Assembly: GCA_038503035.1 (NCBI GenBank)
Contig: JAVSML010001158.1
Coordinates: forward strand, 260,565-324,564
Source of the DNA: Crocodylus rhombifer
Lineage: Eukaryota > Chordata > Crocodylia > Crocodylidae
Reading direction: 5' to 3'
Length of the DNA: 64,000 nucleotides
Shown: piece after piece, positions 1 through 12,613 of the stretch
How the letters are laid out: the number at the start of each line of letters is the position of its first letter
Numbering within the stretch: position 1 is the first letter of the stretch
The notes under the pieces: generated by a model
The model's input: only the letters and a program-made list of their open reading frames with translations
Told to the model about the DNA's origin: nothing
The model's database searches: none
Made by a program: the position numbers and the translations under genes

Positions 1-1424
1 AGGTAGCACAGTGAAACAGCCACTAAAAAAACCAAACCGCTGCAGACAAAGTGCTCCATTTGTTTCCTTTCCTGGCAGTGTTCTCTTAGGTAGGTTCCTT
101 CTGAAAAATACCCTTACTGGCAAGCACGAGTAATTAGGTATCCCCATATACCCCTATTCTTTTTTTTTCCTCTCAGCTCACTCCCTCTCAGGCCTGCCTA
201 CCCCTCCTGGTACACCCACCTGCAGACAGGGGTTTCCCTCTGAAGGTATCTGACTGTTCCTCTAGCACTCCCAGCTCGGGTTTCATGCTGTGTCAGCCTA
301 GTGTCCTAGCCAGATACATGACACAGCCAAGTTATTAAACACTCAAGGTCTCTACAACTTCTCCCACCCCCAGCAAGGCTACCAGCCTTGCTTACCAAAC
401 CCTCCCTGAACAATTTCTGGGTTTCCTTCCCACTCTTTCCTTGGCACCTGCATCCCTGGCTGCACAGCTCCAAACCCAGAGATGGATCAGCTTCTCATGG
501 GGCTTCACCCACTCTCCCCCATCCTGATGTTCTCTGGGCAAGTTTCAACATGATCTCCTCTGGCTTGGGCTGAGTCTCCCTCCCCTCTCTGGGCTGGGGT
601 CCTCTCCTTCCCCCTCACACCCAGCTTTCCCTCCCACAAATTTTATGACTCAATAGCAGCTAATCAGAACCCCTGGTTTGTAATGCAGGGGCACAATTTA
701 AACATGCCAATAAGAAGCATGCATTGTGCACCGCACACCTTCGTGTCTGGTAGGGCTTATGCACTCTCTGCAAAGTTTTGCTGCCCCTTTCTTGCAGCGC
801 TGTTAAGCATAGATACCCCACTCAGCTTGCAGCCAGGTGAATTTTGCAGCTGTTACACATGACTAACCAGGACATGAGTCCCAGGTGCTGATTTAGAAGG
901 GGTGCCAGAATGCAGCAGCGGCATCGCCGGCAGAATAGAGCTCTGCACTCTGTGATTTTAGTCTCTGAGGGAACCTGAGCCCCCAGTCACCAGCAGGGAA
1001 TGGGGAACCCCCCTTAGGCAACTTGAACTGGGAAAACTGGCTGGTTTTATCTCAGGATGGGGAGTGAGGATCCTGGCAGCAAAGCCTTTATCCTCCCCCA
1101 CTACACACACACCAGGATGGATGCACAAGGCTTTGGCAAGAATCTATGTTCCTGATCTAGCCACCTTGCAGGGATCCAGCAGGCTTTGGATGGAGGAAAT
1201 GTGAACCCAGCAGCTTGGTACCTTTTCAGTGAGCGCTGAGAAAAACCCCTTTCCCGGTTCTAGCTAGGAGTCACCTACCCCAGCCTATTGTGCCCCATGG
1301 CCATGGAATCCAGGCATCTGGGCTCTCCATGCCCACCCACTTGCTGCCCTTCTCGGAAAGGCAGGTGTCCAGGATCCCACTACAGCCACCCTCCCATCCC
1401 AAAATACACACACTCACTCCCACC
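1..1424. other. intergenic, no gene recognised
   Basis: I see no coding exon, RNA gene or clear transposon here. The plus strand is rich in C and T, with short runs of CCC and CTCC. The small open frames show no family motif. Confidence 0.4.
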
Positions 1425-1655
1425 CCATACTAGACTCAGGGGTTAGAGCAGAGGCAGCTGGGATCCCAGATACCTGGGTTCTCGGCATCTCTTGGAGGGG
1501 AGTGTGGACTGGGGGATTAGAGCACAAAGTGTGCTGGGAGCCTGGGTTCTTTCCAGCTCTGGGAGGGAAGTGGGAACTGGGGAGTTAGAGTGGGGGAGAA
1601 GGTGAAGGAGGGGGCTGGGAGCCCCAACTCCTGGGTTATCTCCAGGGGGAAGCCT
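1425..1655. repeat. degenerate tandem repeat, about 75-bp period
   Basis: About three diverged copies follow each other. Each has a GTTAGAG or ATTAGAG block, then CTGGGAGCC or CTGGGATCC, then CCTGGGTT, then a CTGGGAGG-type block. I recall similar units as dispersed repeats in turtle and crocodilian DNA, but I did not check this. Open frames on both strands across it follow the repeat and are not evidence of a gene. Confidence 0.5.
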
Positions 1656-2534
1656 GGGTTCCAGGTGAAATCTGCTGGGATTGGTTGGCAGGAGGCAGTC
1701 AGGCTACCTGGAGTGTGGCCAGCCAGCTGGCTTGGCTTGGGGGATACCTGCAACATGGCACTCTTTCCCTTACCCTGGGATGGGAATGTGAGGGCTGTAG
1801 ATAGCTGGCAGGCCTCTGGGGCAGCAAAGCCCTTAACCAACTCCATACCCCAGGCCAGGAATGTAAGGGGCTGGGGAGGGACATTACTTCATTAATATTT
1901 ACAGAAAAAAGGTGACACTGTTTGGTCTGCTCCTGTTTTGCACCTGGAAGTGTCTGCTGGCCTCACCAGTCTGTCTCTTGGGAAGTCACACTTTTTTTAG
2001 AAGGACATTGCAGCTTGTGGGTGAAATAACAGAGGAGCTGGACCAGGGCAAGTGAGCTGCTGTGTACAGTCAGGTATCTGGATGAGGCTTGTGGTGTGGA
2101 AGCAACACTTTATTATTTATGGGAACTCATAGAAAGAACCTTTTCCAGTAAAGAAGTAAGGGTCTGGCTGCTGCCTTTCCACAGTTCTGCTGTCTTGTCA
2201 TACCCTGAACTTCCAGCTGCTTCACTTAGGCTGTCTCCTGGGATGCTGCCCTTCCTGGATATGCTGTATGTTCCCAAGAGGAATTATGGTATATCTCATA
2301 GTTAGCCGTGACTTTTCAAAAGAAAAATGGCAGTTTGCATTGCTTGTCTTTTAATAACATCAATTTTGATTAGTAGCTTGCATAGTTCTAATGCACACCT
2401 TTTATCTACTTATCCAATATTACTGGATACACTTAATGAGCACAATTGATGGGTTATATCCTGAAACTTTCTCAGAGCCTGTATCTTGACACTTATTCAC
2501 ATTGAACAGATCTTAGGAATTTTGTTAAAAGCTT
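1656..2534. other. intergenic, nothing recognised
   Basis: No exon, RNA gene or repeat family could be assigned. Confidence 0.4.
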
Positions 2535-2760
2535 CTGATTTAGGAACCTATTTGCCATTTGTAAAAGTGACTTAGAAACCTAAGGCTCGAGGAGAGAGAT
2601 TCAGGGCCAAGAACAAACAAGTCTCAATGGGATGTAGGTGAGCACCTCTCTGAATCTGAGCCCTTGAGCACCTCTCTGAATCTTTGGACACCCTTGGAAA
2701 TCTGTACCTAAATCACTTTTGAAAATGGCAGCCAATGTGCTTTGGAAAAGTTGGCCCATC
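2535..2760. repeat. old dispersed repeat with a short internal duplication
   Basis: The stretch has the style of a palindromic 'cctaaggct / tctcaatgggatgtaggtg / ttttgaaaatggc' repeat that is common in reptile genomes. Inside it the 18-bp block gagcacctctctgaatct occurs twice, about 27 bp apart. The family assignment is tentative. Confidence 0.35.
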
Positions 2761-3427
2761 TAGTTATGTGCTGGGCTTTCTTTCTTCACTTTCACAAGTA
2801 ATACCAATGTTGTGTCCAAGAGGAAAGCATAATCTACCCAAATACAAGGCTGTGACACAGAAAATATCATAACAAATGCTTTCCATTCCTTCAAGGACTC
2901 ACATTTTTGGCAATGTCATTGTAGCACAGCAATGGACTGCTAGAAGCCTAAGCTTTCATTAATAAAACCAATCCAGCACAATTCACTACTTTGCAAGATA
3001 AGGCCCTGTCACTAGGGACACATCTCAATGGGCTCGGTAGAGGACTTAGTAGAGGACTATAAGGTTTGGTAAAGGACTAGGATACTGAATGCCCTACAAT
3101 TCCCAGGGGCACAGAGGGATCTAACACAACCCATAGTGTTATACTTCATTCATGACTGGAATATGGATAATTTTAACATGCTCCTAGAAAGCATTCCACC
3201 TGAAGTGCTCCTGGTACATTAACTGAACGAGGAGTTACAGTTGGCAAATCTCCAGCTATAGAAGCTTTTCCTCCCATTCTGCAAATTGAGGACAGGCTGT
3301 ACAGGCAGTTGATGAAAGATCTAGGATCAAAACCAAGGTGTCCTATTGGCAGTGTTTCTTCCTGAAATCACTAAGGCACTGAAGCAGTACGGTATCTGGG
3401 TTTCCAACACACATGCAGAGTGCTCCA

Positions 3428-3570
3428 AAGGGCTCAGCAACCCATTTTTATATTTAAGATTCTGTGCAGTGAAATGCATGAGATGGGACTCTGTGGGACT
3501 TTACCAGCCAGAGGGAGGGTCCTGAGCATAGGAAAACAGCCCTTACAGGTTCTGAGGATCTCTTGGTGCA
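3428..3570. repeat. dispersed repeat, copy 1 (related copy at 4803-4930)
   Basis: The block reads cccatttttatatttaa, then an ACTCTG, a cca-gccagaggga stretch and cctgagcata. The block at 4803-4930 has the same order with substitutions, so the two are diverged copies of one unnamed interspersed repeat. The open frames over both are by-products. Confidence 0.4.
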
Positions 3571-4214
3571 TATCCTCTAACAATTGGACTTGCTTCTTTC
3601 TCTGTTCCCTTAACGAGTAGGAAACTGAGTGAAAAGGGGAGTTTCTGTCCTTTGCCACTGTTTCCTCCACAGCTCCATCCTTTACAGTGTGCTTTTCACA
3701 GCTTTCCTGGTTTCGTGTCTTCAACACACAAAGCCCTGACAAAAAAAATGCAGAGCAGCAACTGCCAACCTCTGTGGATGGGCAGTGAAGTAGGAGCAGG
3801 AAAGTGCAAGGACAGAAAGTTAGAGTAATATGCAGGATACCATTGGTGCTAAAGAATAGATCATAAATGGGTTCTGACCTCTAACAAGTAGATGGTAAAC
3901 CATCGGTATCCATATGGGTGTGTGTATCATGCTCCTACCTACCATTTTTGTCTTCATTATTGTGATGATCTTTCCCGGTTTCAGTGGTGTTTTTCTATGT
4001 TTGCCTGTTCATTCTCTTTGTTAATGGTTTCTGGGTCTGCTTTATTATTGGTTTCTTTCTGCATAGTTCTGGAAGCAAGCAAAAGACTGAATTAATTTTG
4101 TAAAGCCAGCATCTGAGTAAAGAGCACCATGTTGGTATTGCACACCAACACTGTACAGCTACTTCAGGGATTGTGCAGGGTGGCATCTTTTATACTAATT
4201 GGTTCAGAGAGGCA

Positions 4215-4376
4215 TGAGCTTCCATGGGCAAAAACCAACATCATCAGATGCTGTGCTACAGATTGTTGCCCAAAAAAGCTTATGCCTGCCTGAACCAGTT
4301 AGTCTCTAAGATGCCATCCTGCCATATCTTCTGCCTGACTTGAGTACAACATGGCTAATCACCTTCTGTAAGGACT
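4215..4376 (+). repeat. 3' end of a dispersed retroelement
   Basis: The order of short motifs (catcatcagatgc, aaaaaagcttatgcc, ttagtctctaagatgcca, acatggcta) matches a very common reptile retroelement 3' tail that I associate with Penelope-like or R4-type elements. It is badly decayed and the family is uncertain. Confidence 0.4.
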
Positions 4377-4802
4377 GTGGCTTTCAAAAATTGATCATGA
4401 AATATCCTGCAGGAAAATGCAAATAAAAGACTGATGGGAGTGGAGGTATTTGTCATGTTGTGGAATTAAAAAATGACCAAAATGAACTAATTGGGTGCAT
4501 GTGAATGCAAACTACACCCCCCCCCCCACAAAAAAAAATAGTAGGAGACCCCACCAGGTTCATACAAACCTTCAATAAATAAATTGAGACAGTCTGTCCA
4601 ACAAGCTAGGGAAAGATACGTCACATTGTGGTGCACTTATTTGTCCACCTTTTTCATCAAGAGTTTCTCAATTAGTAGGCAACTAAGAAATAAAACAAGA
4701 CAATAGAAAAGGAGAGATATAGAATTTTGGAGCCCCTTTAGGTAAATTCAAGATTTTCATGTAAACAACACCTGCAATTGCTGGAAGGCTGGAAGCCAAG
4801 GT

Positions 4803-4930
4803 GCTCACATACCCATTTTCATATTTAACACTGTTGTGAAATGTCTAAGGTCAGACTCTGCCAGGCCTTAACATCCAGGGAGACACCCCTAAGCACAGGG
4901 GAAAAGAGTTTGCAATTTTCCAGAACCTCG
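4803..4930. repeat. dispersed repeat, copy 2 (related copy at 3428-3570)
   Basis: Same order of blocks as 3428-3570: cccattttcatatttaa, ACTCTG, a ccagggaga stretch, cctaagcaca. No family name assigned. Confidence 0.4.
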
Positions 4931-5248
4931 CAGTACACACCCTTCTTGACTTGCTGCTCACAAACAGGGAAGAATTGATGGGGAATGTAGAAGAAGTTAG
5001 CAGTTTGGGCAGAAGCAACCATGAGATGATTGAATCCAGGAACCTGAGGAAAGAAAGGAAGGAGAGCAGCAGAGTAAGAACCCTTGACTTCAGAAAAGCA
5101 AACTTTGACTCCTTCAGGGAACTCAGGCAGGATCCCCTGGGAACCCAGTCTGACAGGGAGAGGAGTCCAAGAGAGCTGGCTGTACTTTAAGGAAACCTTA
5201 CTGAGAGTGCAGGAACAAACCATCTCAATGTGGAAAAAGACTAGCAAG

Positions 5249-6438
5249 TGTGGCGAAATGCTGGGCTAGCGGTTCCGGCACCGCTTAGGGGAGCTGCGGG
5301 CTTTGTGGAGTTGTGCGAGCGCGCGGCTTGTGGGGCGAAATTGAGGTAGCTTTTTAGCCGCCCTCAAGGTTTGCCGAGTTGGCACAAGCAGACGACTTAG
5401 AGTAAGTAGTTAGTGTCTCTTAATCTATAGGGTGTCCGTTGGTTCACGAGGGTCCAGAGCCAGCCCTTGCGTTCCAACAGTGGAGCTAGTCCAAAGCTAG
5501 GTGCGGCTGCCGGCTCCTTAAGTCCCAGAACTGGTCAACGGCTCATTTAGATGGAATGTTAGTAATAAAAGTTATTACGGAGTAGATATAGAGTAAAATA
5601 AAAAGATTTATTCACTCACCTGGCCTCACCCTCTTACGAGTAAGACGGGAGGCCGGTTGGAACGAAACTGCAGTAAATACAAGTATAGCGAGCGTAGGTA
5701 TGCTGTCTAAGCTACGATGAGAGGCAGTCGAGGAGTGGAGTCTCCGATGTTTCTTCAGTTACAGTATGCTGCATACAAAGGGGGTCTGTTGGTTCACGGG
5801 GTTCCAGAGCCAGCAGCTGCTGGCTCCGTAGTCCCAGAACTGGTCAACAGCTTATGAACGGGATATTTTATAGGGTGTCCATTGGTTCACGAGGTTCCAG
5901 AGCTAGCCCTTGCGTTTCAACAGTGGAGCTAGTTCAAAGCTAGGTGCGGCTGCCGGCTCCTTAAGTCTCAGAACTGGTCAACGGCTCATGAATGGGAAAT
6001 ACAATGCAATACTGTAACACGGTGAATTGTTGTCAGTTGTTGGATTTCCGAGGCCTTTGTCTTCGCTGGTGTACGCCCAGGCGTGGAGGTTGAGAACTGG
6101 TCTGTGGGGTGATTGGGCCCACAGAGTTTTCCAGTTGTCATCTCTGCTGCTTCCTGCTTTTTTGCCTCTTTTATAGATGTTCGTTGGACTGCCTCTATGA
6201 CACTAACTATAATATAGGCTAAATATACAGAGATAGGATAATTTTCTTTTACATAATAATTGCTAGGCAGATTTTCTTCATAAGTTTCATTTCTGCCAAA
6301 ACGACACTTCTAGATAAGAAATGAAATCTACAGAATGCGCATGTGTAGCTTAATGCCAGCGGAGAAAAGTACAAAGCGTTCATTTTGATTAACAGTTAAG
6401 ACTTCAAGGTTACAAATATGTGAGAGTGCCGCACGCCA
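5249..6438 (-). mobile_element. LTR-like element (probable solo endogenous retrovirus LTR), minus orientation
   Basis: Read on the minus strand, the segment starts with TGGCGTG and ends with TTCGCCACA, giving TG...CA ends with a short imperfect inverted repeat. A TATAAAAG box lies at 6168-6175 and an AATAAA signal at 5607-5612, in the order expected of an LTR. A 121-bp block occurs twice (5426-5546 and 5869-5989), and a 76-bp version lacking the middle lies between them (about 5780-5855). I found no matching target-site duplication, and no gag, pol or env coding sequence is attached. The ends are therefore approximate. An unrelated repeat with chance signals is possible. Confidence 0.5.
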
Positions 6439-6496
6439 GTTATACAGAAAAGGGAAAATAATATAAAATATATGCTAAATAATATAAAATAGCTAC

Positions 6497-7852
6497 AGCA
6501 TGTATGACAGAAGACCAGTTTGGCTTAACAGGGAACTTTTCAGTAAGCTAAATCACAAGAATAAAGCTTATAAGAAGTAGAAGCTCAGACAAACAACTAT
6601 GGAGGAGTATAAGACTATTGTTTGGGTATGCAGGGATGAAGTCACGAAGTCCAAAGTGCAACTGGAATTTCAGCTAGCAAGGGATGGCTCTGTGGACGTG
6701 GAGAGACCAGTAGACGTGGTATACCTTGACTTTAGCAAAGCTTTTGAGTGTCCTACAACATTCTTGCAAGCAAGCTAGGGAAGAATGGGCTGGATGAATG
6801 TACTATAAATAGACCACCAGATAGAAAACTGGTGGGATCATTGGGCTCAGAGAGTAGCAGTCAGTGGCTCAATATCTAGCTGGCAGGTGGTATCAAGTGG
6901 AGTGCCACAGGGGTTGGTCCTGGGGTCAGTTTTGTTCAATACTTTGTTAATGATCTGGAAGATTGGATGGATTTCACTCTCAGAAAGTTTTCAGATGACA
7001 CCAAGCTGGGGGTGTAATAGATACACTGGAGGATAGGGCTAGGATTCAGAGTAACCTATTCAAATTGGAGGACTGGGCCAAAAGACATCTCATGAAGTTC
7101 AGCAAGGACAAATTCAAAATCCTGCACTTAGGACAGAAAAATCCCAGGGACTGCTACAGGCTTGGAACCAACTGTCTGGGCAGCAACTCCACAGAAAAGG
7201 ACCTGGGGGTTACAGTGGACAATAAGCTGGATATATGTCAGCCGTTTGCCCTTGTTGCCAGGAAGGCTAACAGCATCCTAGGTTGCATTAGTAGGAGTGT
7301 TGCCAGCAGATCAAGGGAAGTGATTATTCCCCTCTCCTCTGCACTGCTGAGGCCACATCTGGAGTGCTGTGTCCAGTTTTGGGCCTCCCACTACAGAAAG
7401 GATATGGAGAAGTTGGAGAGAGTCCAGCAGAGAGCAAGACAAATGGTTAGGGGGCTGGGGCACATGACTTCTGAGGAGAGGCTGAGGGAGCTGGGCTTAT
7501 TTAGTCTGGAGAAGAGAAGACTGAAGGGGATTCAGTAGCAGCCTTCAACTACCTCAAGGGTGGTTAAAAGAGGATGGAGCTAGATTGTTTTCAGCAGTGA
7601 AAGATGACAGAACACGCAGCAATGGTCTCAAGTTGCAGCAAGGGAGGTTTAAGTTAGATATTAGGAAAAACTTTCTTATTAGGAAGGCAGTAAACCTCTG
7701 GAACAGGTTACCCAGAGTTGTTGTGGACTCTCCGTCCTTGGAGATTTTTAAGACTGGGCTAGACAAAGCGTTGGCTGAGATGATCTAGTTGGAGATGATC
7801 CTGCTTTGAACAGGGTGTTTGTCCCTTCCAACTCTAATTTTCTATGATTCCT
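6497..7852 (+). mobile_element. CR1 LINE, 5'-truncated and internally deleted
   Basis: This is the 3' part of a CR1 retrotransposon, whose ORF2 encodes an endonuclease and reverse transcriptase. Fragments of the linker upstream of the reverse transcriptase lie at 6497-6680. An internal deletion then joins them to the polymerase motif VVYLDFSKAF (6715-6750). The longest intact frame (7065-7538) carries the conserved tail with KDLGVTVDNKL and RPHLECCVQFW. The 3' UTR follows to 7852 and ends in an ATTTTCTATGATTCCTG-type tail typical of CR1. Frameshifts and stops show it is dead. Confidence 0.9.
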
Positions 7853-9519
7853 GATTTAGTGACACAGCATGCTTTCCTTTTACAGAACTTCTTATATACA
7901 GATTTCTCGGCACCTCAATACCAAAAGTTAGTTAACTGTTTGGAGGGAATTCAAGGAATGCCAAAATGTGGGAGCTGGGAAAGCTTGGAATTAAAGACAT
8001 GTAGCTTCACCAAGCATTACATAATTTGTCTAATAAGTAATCTCATGACCTATCTCCACAAGTATTAGAAAGAAATAAGAAAGCAAATCTTGCATTTCAA
8101 TTGTATAAAGGCTGTATATGGCAGAATACAAATACAGTACTGAAATCAATGACAGTCAGTTGACAGACCAGCTCTTCAACAATAATCTGTTATGCATTTC
8201 TGCTTCAGCAACGTCTGACATATTTACCCTACTCCAAACTTAAAGCCAGACAATGGAAAATACTGTCTGCAACAGCTAGTGCCAGCAATGTGCCTTGATC
8301 TGCCCTGAATCCCAAAATGATGGAAAGACCTCCTTTGTAGCCTTCAGTCAAACACCTAAGCTCTGTAGAGGAGCAGGAGCTCAGCTGGAACTCCAGGCCT
8401 TGTATTTCTTCTAGACCAGTGTATGTCTGTATCTCCCTGCTCAGCACCAGGGTGTTAAGAATTGGCCTTGAGAAAGGCTTAGGTCTCCCTGTTCACTGGA
8501 TAGGAGTCTTAGGCACTTCAGTAGCTAGCTCTTTACTAAACTAGCCTCAACAATTACTTATCACCAAGATCCACTCTTCTGAGAGGAACGTGTCACACCA
8601 GGATTATCCACATGTCTTTACCTCATCATTTAAATAGTAGGCCAAATTCATATTTGGCATAAAAGTGTGTGTGTAGCTCTGGAGGAGCTCAATTTTTCTC
8701 TCAGGCTTGGTGAAGTAACAAGACAGGAGCAGCCAGAGGGTAGGTCTGCAAGGTTTTCTATCTCTAAAGGACACTCTTTTGATGATGCTGACTCTTTCCT
8801 GGCTTTGTGATCTTTCAGGTATCTAAACAAAGGCCTGATTCTAGAAATAACTTGAGTACGTACTTATCTTTAAATATGTGATCAACACCATGAATATGCA
8901 ACTGACCACCACTGAGCAATGTTTTCTTCACTTTTTTAATTATCTGGCTTTTCTCTGTATGTGTAGGTAACCAAACAACCATCCTGCAAGCTTCAATACA
9001 CATACAAGAGTAAGAAATACTTCTAGGAACAGGCTGATCTATAAATAATGCCATAACAACAAGTGTGGTGTCCAGAATTGGTAATTTGCATGTGGGTCAC
9101 CATAATTTCATGACCATGCACTGCTGCTCAAAAGGACCAAGTCAGAGAGGGCCACCCCTTGTTCATTTCCTTCTGTTGGGTCACACATGCCATTGAAATC
9201 AAATTAGCTCTATTTTTGCTGCACAGCATCACAGGCTTATAGCTCACCTCTGTCCATCCCTGGTTTTGTTCACCATTATTCTGTAACAAAGCTTTTTCTT
9301 CTCACTTGGGACCTATAACCAAGACAGGTAAAGTGCCCATCTGGAATGCATCTATTTTAGAAACGAAAGCAATAGGAGTGTTTGGCATTGGTGACAACTG
9401 TATATGTGGTGGTCCAGGGGCTGGAAATTGTGGTAGCCCTTTGATGTGTTGTATCAGTTTGCCATACTGTGTCAAAACCCTCAAGGAAGTGGAAAAGTTT
9501 GATTGATGCTATATGAGAT
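7853..9519. other. intergenic, nothing recognised
   Basis: AT-rich sequence without a supported exon or a repeat I can name. Confidence 0.4.
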
Positions 9520-9745
9520 CCTAACAGCATGGTGGCCTAATAGCACTGTGCAGTAGCACATCAGAGCACAAACAATACTAATATGCTACTGTGGAGTATT
9601 ACTAGGCTACTGAGCAGTAACATCACTTAAAAGGCATTCACCAGCACTAACTCTGGTTACTTCACATTTATTTCGTACTTAATTATACAAGTACTAAATT
9701 AAATGTGCAGTAACCATTGTGCATTAATGAATGTGTAGATGTGCT
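9520..9745. repeat. Harbinger-like MITE (probable)
   Basis: The right end reads gaatgtgtagatgtgctc, the same end style as other Harbinger-type MITEs in this window. The interior is full of 'gcagtaac' and 'gtgcattaa' blocks typical of that group. The left end is unclear. Confidence 0.35.
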
Positions 9746-11396
9746 CAGTGAGAAGTAAATTTTCTGTTTCCTCAATAAAGAAGGACAGAGAAATCCCACC
9801 AGTAACAAGCATCTCCTTTACCAGTGAAAGTACAAGGAGCAGAAAGTAAGAGCTTTTGTTTGCACATTGAAGCTTAAAGACAATATGCATTGTTTTGCCA
9901 AATACTTCAAAAGTATTGCTTTGTCCTCCTCCTCCATCTAAACCCTGCACCTGAATGCTATAGGAAGATACATGCTAGGTGTTCTAAGACAGACACCAAG
10001 AGGCTACACAAGAAATATTAAGTTTGTTTTAACTTTCTGTTTAAAACCATCCAGGAAATGTGAGACTGGTGTACTGTCCCTGTCCTAAGCATGCAAAACA
10101 GTGGGGCTTTCATTTTCAGGAGTTCAAGTTGCAGACAAAAAATATAAAACTCTCTTAGTTTGCTTTATCGGGTTAAACATGCAAGTTGGACAGTGAAATA
10201 TCACGGACCTCCTAAGTGGAGCATGGCATCGTTGTTTTTCAAGGCTTTTCTGTATCTACCCCTGAGCTGCACAGATTCTAATTTGCCATTTACAATGATC
10301 CATCCACTGTAACAATTTAGCTTTGTGCCAAACCATCACCATTCACAGGAGTCTGTTGAAAAGCTCTCTCTATTCAGTCAAAGGATTACTGCCCACCAAA
10401 GTGTAGGAGCATTCCACATATACCATATTCTGTATTACCATCAAGCTACTCTGAGATCACATATTTATTAATTTGATTTATATGCCTCCCTTCCCAAAAA
10501 ACGGCTCAGCGCAGCTCAGAAGAAATGATAAAATAACATATGAAAACAAAATAAATTCTGAAAGTAAGAAACTATAACTACCTCCCATGCCCCACAAAAA
10601 AAGAACAGAAAAGAAAAGAAAAACTTGCTAAATTCAAAAGCAGTCCATCTCTCCCTACCTATTCAGCTCTGATCTGGGAGTGTTCACCTCTGCTCCACTC
10701 AGCATCAGTTCCCAACCCATATTCCCTTCCTCCATAACAGAAAAAAATATTTCCTTATTCTCTCCCTGCCCATTCCCATTCCTTTCCTAATGCAAGGTGT
10801 CCTTCCCTCACAAGCTTAATGTCCCTCTCATGATTTTACCTCCATGTCTTGCGGGGAGTCTATGGCTGTCCCACAAACACACTCATCCTCTCTTTCCCCC
10901 CAAAGAGCACATAACTGAATTGAAGCAATTATAACAAGAACTACAATAACCTTCTCCTGTTCCTGCCTCTGTTCTTTGAGTGTTGCCCTTCAGTAATGCC
11001 TGCACTGGGTGCCCATCTTGTGACAGCCAGCAGTTCCTATAAACCCACCAAATGGCTGGGCTTTTCACTTTTCCAGATTGGCATTTTAATCAGACATTTA
11101 ACAGACATTTTAAATCCCCAAGTGTTTATGAGTTAATTGGAAACCAGTATTGAGAGGATTAAACCCTGTGATGTCAGGACTGCCAAAAGGGATTCCTTTT
11201 TAAAGGAAGACTGTCATCCATAGATCCTATAGGTCTTATGGCCTTTATGGGATGATGTCTTCTTCTTCTGTTTTATAGGGGGAAAGGGGTCACATATTAC
11301 CCTTTTTACTCCTCCCAGTTGAAAAGATCTCACCTGCCATGATGTTCAATAATTATTTTTATTATTATTATTTGGTCTGGTTGTATTGGGAGGAAG

Positions 11397-11397
<1 letters not shown>
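9746..11397. other. intergenic; one old dispersed repeat
   Basis: No gene recognised. At about 10455-10640 a block (atttatatgcctccc, cccaaaaaacggctcagcgc) resembles a widespread reptile repeat whose consensus I recall as 'atttatatcccgcctttc...aagggctcaaggcggc'. The rest is unassigned. Confidence 0.4.
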
Positions 11398-11434
<37 letters not shown>

Positions 11435-11444
11435 ACACACACAC
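11398..11444. repeat. (CA)n microsatellite
   Basis: About 22 CA dinucleotides with a single GT interruption near the end. Confidence 0.95.
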
Positions 11445-11700
11445 CCCTGAAACAGAAGAAAAATAGGCTCTGCAAGGCACTGCACCGTGGCATGTGGTTA
11501 TTGAGAAATATGGCACTCCACCATCCCCTACACCCCTTCCTCACGTCACGTTGACCCTGAGAATGCCCTCAGGGTAAGAGAGTTCAAGAAATAAATACAA
11601 ATAAAAAGGCCCTTGCAGTTTCTATGGTTTCAACAAACTTCTCCTTCCCTTGTCAACCATTTTAAACTGTTTTCACCCAGCGGCAATTCCTTTATCCCCT

Positions 11701-12260
11701 TCACTGAGGCTGCTAGATTCCCAGCCTTCAGTTCCCCAGCATGTTCCCCACAGGGTTTAAGTCATTCCCATGTTCCTCCACGTATGAATCTCCCCTTTCC
11801 TTTCACTGAAGGGGTTCCCCAGTGGGACGTGCCACTCCTCTGCTCTCCCTCCGTCTGTCCTCCCCGCTTGGGGACCTCTGGGTGTATTCCACCCCTCTGC
11901 CACTGACTCCCCCTGCCAGCTCCCAGCTCCCTCTTTTTAGGGAGTCTCACCCCTCTGAGCTGAGCTCCCTCTCACCCACAACAAGTTGCAGTTCTCCATC
12001 TGTGTCCAGCCCCTCCAAGTTGGATTCCTTCCCCCTGGCTCCCTGCCAGGTTTGTCCAGTCATGCCTTGCCCCTCTGTACTCCGCTCCTTCTCCCCAGCT
12101 CACAGTAGGGACTTTTTGGGTGTGTCCCACCCTTCCAGATCCAGCTGTCTCTTGCCAGCATCAAACAGAAACTCCCCAGGCATGCCCTACCTCTCAGTGC
12201 TTGGCTCTCTCTCCCCAGCTCGGAACAGAGAGCCTATCTCTACTCTCCCAAAAGTCTCTC
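11701..12260 (+). repeat. 60-bp minisatellite, about nine diverged copies
   Basis: The sequence falls into register every 60 bp. Each unit has a CC(A/T)GCCCCTC or CCACCCCTC-type core, then a CTC-CTTCTCCCCAGCTC-type block, then a variable tail. Copies are diverged. Because 60 is a multiple of three, one plus-strand frame (11822-12307) stays open and shows a 20-residue Ser/Pro-rich periodicity, with units such as SHPSELSSLSP and PCPSVLRSFSP. I treat the open frame as a by-product of the repeat. Confidence 0.8.
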
Positions 12261-12613
12261 CTCCCTGGCTGTGTTTCCCATTTGGGGTTAGGTCTTCCTC
12301 CAGATGAGCGGCTGTCAGCTCTTCTTTCTCTTTTCTGAGGTAAGTATGGAGGGAGAGGAGAGGAGTTGGTTCCCTGGGAATTCCCTTCACTCAGTCCTTC
12401 TCTTTCTCATGCAGGCCAAAAATCTTGCTTTTGGGGAAAAAAAGCTGTGCTTTCAGGGCTGTTTCTGCATAGACAGGTAATGAAAATGATATCCTTCTGC
12501 AAGTGGCCTTTTCTTTGTTTATTTCTAGCATTACTGACAAATATATATTGGGAAAACCTTCAACTTAAATGCTCCATTGCAGTCAGTAGGAATTTATAGT
12601 TCTTATACCAACA
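12261..12613. other. intergenic, nothing recognised
   Basis: Short unassigned stretch between the minisatellite and a MITE. Confidence 0.4.

Larger units (their letters stand above)
2761..5248. other. intergenic with short repeat fragments
   Basis: No gene recognised. The stretch contains two related repeat copies (3428-3570 and 4803-4930), a retroelement 3' end (4215-4376) and a short C-run followed by an A-run at about 4516-4540. Confidence 0.4.
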
